A stretch of 33,507 nucleotides of DNA from Myxococcota bacterium. GTDB taxonomy: Bacteria > Myxococcota_A > Polyangia > HGW-17. The notes beneath the pieces were generated by a model. That model was not told the origin of the DNA. It saw only the letters and a list, made by a program, of their open reading frames with translations, and did no database searches. The translations under genes and the position numbers were made by a program. Location: positions 1-33,507 of the forward strand of contig JAHJMN010000073.1 of the NCBI GenBank assembly GCA_018821305.1, written 5' to 3'. Positions 14,730 to 21,029 of the stretch are shown one piece after another (within the stretch, counting starts at the first letter, position 1; the number at the start of each line of letters is the position of its first letter).

Positions 14730-16589
14730 TTACTCCGTGGTGGTACAGTCGAAGGGGCAAAGTTGGGAGTTTTCACCGGCAGCAGTTTCGCACTTTCCAT
14801 CCCCGCAGTAGCAGTCTCCAGGACAGATAAACGTATTTTCATTGTCCGTCAGGGAGCAGACTCCGTCACCACAGTAGCAATCAGACGGACATAAAAGGCG
14901 GGTTTCACCAAGAGCATCTTCACAGTGTCCATTTCCGCAGTGCCAACATTCTCCGCAATCTTCCGGGCAACTCGTGCAGGTTTCTTCACGTTCGATATCA
15001 CAAACAGTATCACCACAAAACGGGCATGAGCCGCAATCGGCGGGACAGGAAATACAAGTTTCATTCATCGCGCAAATTCCGTCACCGCATAATTCGCAGT
15101 TTCCACAATCAACGGGACAAAGCGCGCAGTTTTCTCCATCTCCGCATTCTCCATCACCGCATTCGTTTGAGCCGCAATCGTAATGACACCAGGATGTGGC
15201 AATGGCAATGCAGTTAAGATCCCACATATTGCTGCAGCAGTAAGAATCCATAGCACAGACGCATTTATTTACCCATTGTACCTCGGTTTGATCATAATTT
15301 ACCGTACAGACATCACCACCGGTGCAGGTGCCACAATCGGAAGGACAGGAGGCACAATGTTCACCACTACCGAAAGTGCAACTTCCGTCACCACAATCCG
15401 GAGGCAAAGGCCCACAGTCGTACTCACAAATACCAGCGCCTTCAGTACATAATCCGTCGCCGCAGACTCCGCATGGACCGCAGTCAGCATTGCAACTCCA
15501 GCAGTTTTCGCCCTTTTCAATTTCGCATATTCCGTTACCGCAATCGGACGGGCAAACCTGACCACAACTGCGGCACCGGGCGGCGCATGTGGCATCCCAA
15601 CTGTGAGTGCAGCAGTATGGGTCCTCATTACAGACGCAGTCAAAACAATCACAATCGGTACAACCGGGCAGAGTATCTGCATTGCAACCGTCCAAAGTAG
15701 AGCAACCACCGCAATCGGCGGAACAAGAATCACAGGTTTCAGTTCCGTTGCAACTACCATCACCGCACTGTGGAATGCAGATACCACAATCTTCCGGGCA
15801 TACCTCACAGGTTTCGTCACCAGTGCACTGCGAATCACCACAGTAATTTGTACAGGTTCCACCACAAGTAGTTGCACAGAGCATAACGCAGCGGGAATCC
15901 CATCTTGCAGTGCAGCAGTTTGAATCTATTGCGCATACACAGTTCGTACAACTGCATCCGTCACATCCGGGACCTTCAATTACACTGCACTGGTCTCCCG
16001 GAGTACAGTCCCCGCAATCAAAAGCGCATGTATTGCAGTTTTCCCCGTCGTTTATGTCACAATAACCATCGCCGCATTCCAATGGACAAATACCGCACTC
16101 CGAAGGACAGGTATGACAGTTTTCCGCTGCATCACATATACCATTACCGCAGGTTTCAGGACACTCCCCACAATCTTCCGCACAGTTTATGCAGGTTTCA
16201 TTACTTGAACAAAGGCCATCACCGCACCCAGTGGGGCATAATCCGCAATCTTCCGGGCAGGTTTCACAGGTTTCTTCACCTTCGTAGCAGGTTCCATCAC
16301 CGCAGGTGGAGCAGTTACCACAGTCTTCGGGGCAATTGTCGCAGTCTTCGGAGAAAATATTACAATCTCCGTCGCCGCAGGTCCCGCAATTGCCACAATC
16401 GTCGGAGCAATTATTACAGTTTTCAAGAGCGCTGTTACAGAAGTTATCTCCACAAACAGCGCATATGTCATTTTCATCACAGATGCAGGATGGATCTCCC
16501 GGACAAACGGGGGGTGGATCTTTCTTTTTTTCAACGCAGGCAATAAAGCCCCAGGAAATTGCAAAAAGAAATAAGTAGATGCGCTTCAT
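14730..16589 (-). CDS. Secreted cysteine-rich protein with 17 CGDGxC repeats
   Basis: This 619-residue protein begins with a signal peptide ending in FIAC (MKRIYLFLFAISWGFIAC), probably a lipoprotein although the lipobox is not ideal. A Lys/Pro linker follows, then 17 repeats of the form CGDGxC-x(4-8)-C-xxC-xxDCGxC (about 25 residues each). The last three repeats lack one Cys pair. Three repeats carry an inserted module of the form CxCxxCVCxxDxxCCxxxWDxxC (about 205-230, 315-340 and 455-475). Regular Asp/Gly/Asn loops next to cysteines suggest metal (calcium) binding as well as disulfides, but this is inference. Such repeats occur in secreted or surface proteins of Myxococcota and related groups, without a known function. 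ATG overlaps the stop of the upstream gene by 4 bases, so the pair is translated together. Confidence 0.85.
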   Translation of the reverse strand: MKRIYLFLFAISWGFIACVEKKKDPPPVCPGDPSCICDENDICAVCGDNFCNSALENCNNCSDDCGNCGTCGDGDCNIFSEDCDNCPEDCGNCSTCGDGTCYEGEETCETCPEDCGLCPTGCGDGLCSSNETCINCAEDCGECPETCGNGICDAAENCHTCPSECGICPLECGDGYCDINDGENCNTCAFDCGDCTPGDQCSVIEGPGCDGCSCTNCVCAIDSNCCTARWDSRCVMLCATTCGGTCTNYCGDSQCTGDETCEVCPEDCGICIPQCGDGSCNGTETCDSCSADCGGCSTLDGCNADTLPGCTDCDCFDCVCNEDPYCCTHSWDATCAARCRSCGQVCPSDCGNGICEIEKGENCWSCNADCGPCGVCGDGLCTEGAGICEYDCGPLPPDCGDGSCTFGSGEHCASCPSDCGTCTGGDVCTVNYDQTEVQWVNKCVCAMDSYCCSNMWDLNCIAIATSWCHYDCGSNECGDGECGDGENCALCPVDCGNCELCGDGICAMNETCISCPADCGSCPFCGDTVCDIEREETCTSCPEDCGECWHCGNGHCEDALGETRLLCPSDCYCGDGVCSLTDNENTFICPGDCYCGDGKCETAAGENSQLCPFDCTTTE

Positions 16590-17359
16590 TTTGCCGGTTT
16601 ATCAGATGCAGTAGTGGCTCCCGTTGGATTGGAAGCTGTAGAAGGATTTGTATCCGCCGATACGGTTGCTACAGGCTGCTTTGGAGGTAGTGCATCTTCA
16701 GAAGTGGATTTCTTTTCTTCTTTTTTCGATCCAAATACATCAAACACCAGCCGGATTCCGCCTTTTACATAAAAGTGGACACCACTTGACTGGGCCAATT
16801 CATCATTGGCAGCAAACTGGGATAGTTGCATCATATGCATACCAAGTCCAGCATCAATAGATAACCGTATTACTTCAGTAAATTTGTATTCATATCTAAA
16901 ACCGGCATCTACAAACAGTATTTGTGCATAGAGATCCTCATGGGCAACCTGCGCTTTATCATACCAGGCATCGTCAATAGTAGCAAGGCCGACCCCTGCC
17001 ATAAGGTAGATGGTACCGGTACTTGATTCCCCAAGTTCAAAATCAGCATCCAGACCAACTTTTAGAGCAAAATAAGTTGAACGTTTTTCAGATGTTACAA
17101 ATTGATTTACCTCAAGCGCAACATCAATCAACATAAATTCTAAACCAGCTATAAAACCAGCGAAGGGACCGGCATTTACCTTGTAATAATCAGCATCGGT
17201 GTTCAGTAGGTATTCAGTGTCAGACCAGGGGAGTTTTTTCTGATTATAAAGGGATCCCATGTACCCTGTCTGAGGCTGCACAAAGAGTTCCAGAACTTTT
17301 CCATGAGAAACGGATGGAATAATCAATAAGGAAATAAGAACAAATAGAAATTTTTTCAT
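16586..17359 (-). CDS. Outer-membrane-type beta-barrel protein
   Basis: This 257-residue protein has a Sec signal peptide (about 1-20, ending SVSHG-K) and alternating aromatic/hydrophobic strands across 21-205 with Gly/Ala turns (GVGLATIDDAWY, GFRYEYKFTEVIRLSIDAGLGMH, VKGGIRLVFDVFG). This is the pattern of an eight-stranded outer-membrane barrel such as OmpW/OmpA-N types, though I do not recognise the exact family. The tail (about 206-257) is hydrophilic, rich in Lys, Thr, Ser and Pro, and probably periplasmic. AAAGGAG lies 9 bases before ATG. It overlaps the cysteine-rich gene by 4 bases (ATGA), so a functional pairing of barrel and secreted Cys-rich protein, such as anchoring or export, is plausible but unproven. 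Confidence 0.75.
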   Translation of the reverse strand: MKKFLFVLISLLIIPSVSHGKVLELFVQPQTGYMGSLYNQKKLPWSDTEYLLNTDADYYKVNAGPFAGFIAGLEFMLIDVALEVNQFVTSEKRSTYFALKVGLDADFELGESSTGTIYLMAGVGLATIDDAWYDKAQVAHEDLYAQILFVDAGFRYEYKFTEVIRLSIDAGLGMHMMQLSQFAANDELAQSSGVHFYVKGGIRLVFDVFGSKKEEKKSTSEDALPPKQPVATVSADTNPSTASNPTGATTASDKPAK

Positions 17360-17797
17360 GACCCGGCACTCCTTTCGAGCGTACGATTATGATTTGTGTC
17401 CCCGATTTCCGAACACATACAAATATACATCAATGAAGATAGCACGAAATATAACTATTTCTCCCTGCTTTTTTGTATGAGCTTTAAATAATTAATGTCC
17501 TGAAATACCAAATTTTCAAGGTTACACCAAATTTGGACACAGGACATTAAGAATGAAGACCTTGAAATTATTGTAGTGTTCTGAATAGCATGTTTTCGTA
17601 AACATGCTCAATTTTGATGAAAATTGAATTTCCGGACACGAACTAATGTGACGGAAAATTTACAATGTATATGAACGGCTGTTTCCTGATGTGAACGTCA
17701 ATTTACGTATTGTAAAAAAAGTGGTGAAATTGTTCCTTGACTTTGTTGCCCTCATAGGCAAAGTTAATTCCAGTAACAAACCCACGATGGAGGTGTC
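17360..17797. other. Intergenic region between divergent genes
   Basis: This 438-base gap holds no supported gene. It carries a full copy of the family-2 hairpin element (17492-17645) and must hold the promoters of two divergent units. GGAGG at 17789-17793 serves the downstream lipoprotein start. I cannot place either promoter reliably. Confidence 0.6.
17492..17645 (+). repeat. Hairpin-rich repeat element, family 2, copy A
   Basis: The element has a fixed layout. First comes a long hairpin with 11-bp perfect outer arms (17492-17502 with 17540-17550) and an inner 8-bp stem (17508-17515 with 17529-17536). A spacer of about 36 bases follows, then two adjacent hairpins (AGCATGTTT/AAACATGCT at 17587-17608 and TCAATTTT/AAAATTGA at 17608-17627). 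The element ends in TTTCCGGACACGAACTA. Copy B at 33367 has the same layout with largely different stem sequences. Confidence 0.8.
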
Positions 17798-18133
17798 ATG
17801 AAACATATTTTTGCAATTCTAATAGCATCAGCATTTTTATTTGGTGCATGTTCCACCCAGCGAGTTCTGGTGGAATCGCATCTGCCTAACCAGGTGAGAC
17901 TCACCAGCCACAAACATGGCTGTAAGTTACACAAGGGTGCAATTGTCGGCTACGGAGCCTGGGGTGCCTGGGGTGAAAAATCCACAGCCAATCTGGTTGA
18001 AGGCGCAAAAGGGCCCGTCCGAATTGAATTTAAAAACACCGTTGGAAGCTGGTTATTAACCGGTCTTCTGTGCCCTCTTGGCGGCTGTTTTTTTCAGTTT
18101 AAAACCCTTGAAGTTTATGAGTGTCAGGAGTAA
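17798..18133 (+). CDS. Small lipoprotein (first of a tandem pair)
   Basis: This 111-residue protein has a clear lipoprotein signal (MKHIFAILIASAFLFGAC, Cys 18). I do not recognise the family. The mature part has paired cysteines (HGCKLHKG about 47; LLCPLGGCFF about 91-96; YECQE at the end) and a Gly/Trp-rich stretch (YGAWGAWG). A hydrophobic segment (about 83-99) may be buried or membrane-associated. Strand order resembles the next gene: 'LPNQVRLTSHKHGCKLHK' here matches 'PGTQVTLASRNAKCQWVK' there, followed by a Gly/Tyr stretch and a final YxC. The two are therefore probably diverged duplicates. GGAGG lies 4 bases before ATG, and the next gene starts 5 bases after the stop. Confidence 0.75.
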   Translation: MKHIFAILIASAFLFGACSTQRVLVESHLPNQVRLTSHKHGCKLHKGAIVGYGAWGAWGEKSTANLVEGAKGPVRIEFKNTVGSWLLTGLLCPLGGCFFQFKTLEVYECQE

Positions 18134-18138
18134 GCAAC

Positions 18139-18621
18139 ATGAAGAAATTACTTTTTTTACTTGCCGTAAGTATCGTAGGAATCACCGGACTCTCATGCAC
18201 AACTGTGTCCATTATCGCCCCTCCGGGAACCCAAGTCACGCTGGCCAGCCGCAATGCTAAATGCCAGTGGGTAAAACGCCGCAAGGTTATTTACCTCTAC
18301 GGAATCCCAATGAACTGGACAGTATTCAATGAACTTCTTGCTGGTGTTCGTCAGCCTGTTAAAATCCGTGTACTCAACACTTGGTGGGACAATTTCATGT
18401 CAAATATGTCATCAAGTCGTGATCGTCGCGGCCGCAGTAACAACGAAATCGAAATTAAAACTATGGACGTTTACAGCTGCGTAGAACCCGGTCTTGCCGC
18501 CATGGACGCCGGTCCCGCTCCAGGTCCTGCACCAGCTCCGGCCCCAGGCCCTGCACCAGCTCCAGCTCCAGCTCCGGCTCCTGAGCCCGCTGCCGGCACC
18601 GCCACCGAACCCGCTGGCTGA
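18139..18621 (+). CDS. Small lipoprotein with Pro/Ala tail (second of a tandem pair)
   Basis: ATG at 18139 is chosen over the earlier frame start at 18121 because GGAG (18127-18130) precedes it and it gives a proper lipoprotein signal (MKKLLFLLAVSIVGITGLSC). The product is 160 residues. The globular part (about 21-120) resembles the preceding lipoprotein in its QVTLAS...C pattern and final YSC. It ends in a tail of about 40 residues made of Pro-Ala/Pro-Gly repeats, a rigid extended spacer that could cross peptidoglycan or bind it loosely. No family recognised. No terminator is evident after it. Confidence 0.75.
   Translation: MKKLLFLLAVSIVGITGLSCTTVSIIAPPGTQVTLASRNAKCQWVKRRKVIYLYGIPMNWTVFNELLAGVRQPVKIRVLNTWWDNFMSNMSSSRDRRGRSNNEIEIKTMDVYSCVEPGLAAMDAGPAPGPAPAPAPGPAPAPAPAPAPEPAAGTATEPAG
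18508..18596 (+). repeat. In-frame Pro/Ala codon repeat
   Basis: Imperfect 6-base units (CCAGCT, CCGGCC, CCTGCA) encode the PAPAPG tail of the second small lipoprotein. It is locally much richer in GC than the surroundings. Confidence 0.75.
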
Positions 18622-18683
18622 TCTCTTCCCCCACACTTCATTTTCTCCCGATTAATTTCATTTCAACAACATAAACATTGAAG

Positions 18684-18737
18684 AAAACCTGCCGATTAAT
18701 ATAATCGGTTAAAAGTAATGATTTAAAGACAGGTTTT
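18684..18737 (+). promoter_or_regulatory. Structured leader just before the corrinoid operon
   Basis: Two nested stems lie immediately upstream of the ATG at 18742: an inner perfect hairpin CCGATTA-ATA-TAATCGG (18692-18708) and outer arms AAAACCTG (18684-18691) with CAGGTTTT (18730-18737). The only Shine-Dalgarno-like bases, AGG at 18731-18733, lie inside the outer 3' arm, so folding would hide them. This could be a translational switch. It is far too small to be a cobalamin riboswitch, and I see no B12 box. Confidence 0.5.
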
Positions 18738-18741
18738 AAAA

Positions 18742-19437
18742 ATGAATGATGAATCATTTTTCAATCTCAATCGAAGCAGGCTTCTCAATTATATCCTTGA
18801 AGGAGAACAAAGCCGAGCGCTGGAACATCTGAACACTTTATCTGAATCCATGGGACACAATGCCGTTATGGATAAGATTCTCAGTCCAGTATTAGTAAAT
18901 ATTGGCAATCTCTGGCATCAGGAGCAAATAAGCCTTGCGGCGGGATATCTTGCCGGGAAAATTACGGAAACTTTTCTTTTGACTCTTAAGCCTGAAGAAA
19001 AACCATCGCAGTCTGCGGGCACTGCCGTTATCGGAAACATCGAAGATGACTATCACTCTCTTGGACGCAAACTTGTGGGGACGTTCCTTAACTACGCAGG
19101 GTGGAAGGTCATCGATCTCGGTAACGATGTACTCCCTGTAACCTTTATTGATGCTGCTTTAGAAAATAAAGCTCATGTCATCGGGGTATCCGCAATGATG
19201 CTTACCACTGCCCGGAATATAATTGAAGTGCGGCGGGAGCTTGATCGGCGAGGATTCGAGGGAAAAATTCCTCTGGCCGTTGGTGGAGCGGTGTTCAAAG
19301 TTCGTCCTGACCTCGTTAGTGAACTTGGGGGGGATGGAACTGCAGACAATGCAATTGATGCTCCGGCTTTGTTTGTAAAACTGAAAAATTCATTTTCGGG
19401 AGTCAGTGGTCTTCCCCGGGACGGTGTAACACAATGA
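18742..19437 (+). CDS. Corrinoid (B12-binding) protein, MtaC/MtbC-like
   Basis: This 231-residue protein has the two-domain layout of methyltransferase corrinoid proteins. A helical N-terminal cap (about 10-85, with GNLWHQEQISLAAG) is followed by a Rossmann B12-binding domain (about 92-215). The lower-ligand motif DxHxxG is intact (D103-Y-H105-S-L-G108), so base-off/His-on cobalamin binding is expected. The later motifs are VIDLGND (123-129), a slightly changed SxL (S150-A-M152) and the GG turn (181-182). Such proteins carry a methyl group on Co(I) between methyltransferases. It is the first gene of the operon and overlaps the UroD-like gene by 4 bases (ATGA). No substrate-specific MtxB-type methyltransferase and no reductive activator lies in the window. 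Confidence 0.92.
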   Translation: MNDESFFNLNRSRLLNYILEGEQSRALEHLNTLSESMGHNAVMDKILSPVLVNIGNLWHQEQISLAAGYLAGKITETFLLTLKPEEKPSQSAGTAVIGNIEDDYHSLGRKLVGTFLNYAGWKVIDLGNDVLPVTFIDAALENKAHVIGVSAMMLTTARNIIEVRRELDRRGFEGKIPLAVGGAVFKVRPDLVSELGGDGTADNAIDAPALFVKLKNSFSGVSGLPRDGVTQ

Positions 19438-20450
19438 AACCAATCGGGTATGTCATGTCAGCTATAAATGGCAAAACTGAAGATCGCCGTGCCTTTACCA
19501 TGCTGCTGAGTCTCTATGGTGCCCGTTTGACTGATTGCGACCCTGAGCTTTATTTTTCCGATCCTCAAAAGTACCTGCAGGGCCAGATAGCTGTTTTTGA
19601 TGCATTTACTCCGGACATCATTTTCTCCCCTTTTGCCCTGGCATTTGAAACAAAACGATTCGGAACGACGCTGATTTTTCCGGGGAAATATCCACCTAAC
19701 ATAAAAAAACCATCATCATTATCCGTCAGTGAAATAATTAAAACCTTTCCGGCGTCTCCATCGGAAGATCCTGCCATTAAATACATGGTTTCGTGCGTCA
19801 AACTCCTGAAAAATCATTTCGGAGATGATGTTCCCATCTGTTCTCCCATTGTTTCCTGCACAGATCTTCCGGCAATGGTGCTTGGTATCGAAGCATGGAT
19901 AGATCTGCTAATCTCAGATCCTGACACTGCAAGCGCGTTTCTTGAATTTACAACCGCACACTTCAAAGCATACTCAGATATGCTTTTTGAAGCTGGCTCT
20001 TCATTTCTGGTGGTTCCATCCGGATTTACAAATCCACAATTAATGTACCCCGGGCTAATTGAAAATGTGTGTCTGAAAGCCCTTGAAGAATCCTTTTCAA
20101 AACTCAAAGGCCCAGCAGTGCTGCACCATGGGGGCACCAGATTCGATTTCCTTTTTGAAAAACCATTTTCACTTCCAAATATGGCTGGTGTTTTAATAGA
20201 TTCAAAAGACTCGTTTTCAAAAGCGAGAAGTTCAGTACCTACGGGAACACTTCTAATTGGTAATTTTCAGGGCCCTATGCTGAACGCCCGGGACCCGGAT
20301 TTCATTATAAATTCTATTCAAAAAATACTGGAAAATCGAAAAGACGATCCTCACTTCATTTTCTGTACAAGCGGAGCTGATGTTCCCTGGGACACACCGT
20401 ATGAAAATTTAAAAATCGTTTCAGATTTTTTCACGAAGGCCCATAGGTGA
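19434..20450 (+). CDS. UroD/MtaA-like protein lacking the zinc cysteines
   Basis: This 338-residue protein belongs to the uroporphyrinogen decarboxylase/MtaA-MtbA superfamily (TIM barrel). Family members beside corrinoid proteins move methyl groups between cobalamin and coenzyme M or other thiols, using a zinc ion held by H-x-C and a later Cys. Here the first motif reads L-H231-H232-G233-G234 (usual LHxCG), and the second reads SGA315DVPWDTPYENL (usual GCxxPxxTPxEN). The His remains but both cysteines are replaced, by Gly and Ala; Cys311 lies four residues upstream. The barrel is otherwise well kept. Loss of the zinc site argues against thiol methylation and suggests a different acceptor, or a binding/sensing role. 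DUF1638 follows after 3 bases. Confidence 0.88.
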   Translation: MKPIGYVMSAINGKTEDRRAFTMLLSLYGARLTDCDPELYFSDPQKYLQGQIAVFDAFTPDIIFSPFALAFETKRFGTTLIFPGKYPPNIKKPSSLSVSEIIKTFPASPSEDPAIKYMVSCVKLLKNHFGDDVPICSPIVSCTDLPAMVLGIEAWIDLLISDPDTASAFLEFTTAHFKAYSDMLFEAGSSFLVVPSGFTNPQLMYPGLIENVCLKALEESFSKLKGPAVLHHGGTRFDFLFEKPFSLPNMAGVLIDSKDSFSKARSSVPTGTLLIGNFQGPMLNARDPDFIINSIQKILENRKDDPHFIFCTSGADVPWDTPYENLKIVSDFFTKAHR

Positions 20451-20453
20451 TTA

Positions 20454-21029
20454 ATGGAAATACCACATATTATATGCTGCGGAATTCTAGAAACTGAGGT
20501 CCGCAGAATACTTTCTGAGGATTACCCCGGTCTTGATGCGGTTTTCTGTAATTCCATTCTCCACATGAAACCTGAATCACTTCAGGGCGTACTCAATGAA
20601 AAAATCAAACCCGGCTATCACAATATACTGTTATATGGCGACTGTGCTCCGCATATAAGCGATCTTGAAAAACAGCCCGACTTTCATCGCCCTCCCGTTG
20701 TAAACTGCATCGAAATGCTTTTAGGTCCCGATCTCTACCGAAGCCTTCGCCGGGACAGGGCTTTCTTCATGATGCACGAATGGTCCCATCGCTGGCGCGA
20801 AATCTTTATTGATGAAATGGGTTTTTCGTCGGAAAAACAGGCGGGGATTTTTTTGCGGGAAAACTGCAGCAGAATCATATATCTCGATACGGGTTCTGTT
20901 GAAATTCCCCACGACATTATTGAAGATATAAGTACAGCTTTCGAAATATCCGTTGAAATCGAAAGTGTTTCACTGGATACTTTGCGTAGTTATATTAAAA
21001 ACATAATCAGTGAAACCGGTTATTGCTAA
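20454..21029 (+). CDS. DUF1638 family protein
   Basis: This 191-residue protein resembles DUF1638, a family of unknown function that commonly lies next to corrinoid and UroD-like methyltransferase genes. Visible family features are the N-terminal IICCGILETEV (about 6-16), LH near 36-37, LLYGDCA (about 58-64) and the central VVNCIEMLLG motif (about 81-90), followed by FMMHEWSHRW (about 104-113). Several Cys and His residues (C8, C9, C63, C83, H108, H112) could bind a metal or take part in C1 chemistry, but this is inference. No signal peptide, so cytoplasmic. Its stop shares one base with the kinase ATG (TAATG), pointing to coupled translation. Confidence 0.82.
   Translation: MEIPHIICCGILETEVRRILSEDYPGLDAVFCNSILHMKPESLQGVLNEKIKPGYHNILLYGDCAPHISDLEKQPDFHRPPVVNCIEMLLGPDLYRSLRRDRAFFMMHEWSHRWREIFIDEMGFSSEKQAGIFLRENCSRIIYLDTGSVEIPHDIIEDISTAFEISVEIESVSLDTLRSYIKNIISETGYC

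Noticed and set aside
14023-16589. Many long open frames opposite or shifted within the Cys-rich and Asn/Thr genes
   Set aside because: They arise from repetitive codon usage; the frames chosen have signal peptides, ribosome-binding sites or coupling and regular repeats.
18622-18741. Cobalamin riboswitch before the corrinoid operon
   Set aside because: The leader is only about 60-120 bases and shows no B12 box or the multi-helix core; only simple nested hairpins are seen.
21023-21028. TTG start of the hybrid kinase
   Set aside because: ATG at 21029 forms the TAATG overlap also used at other junctions in this window; TTG adds only two residues and lacks a better ribosome-binding site.
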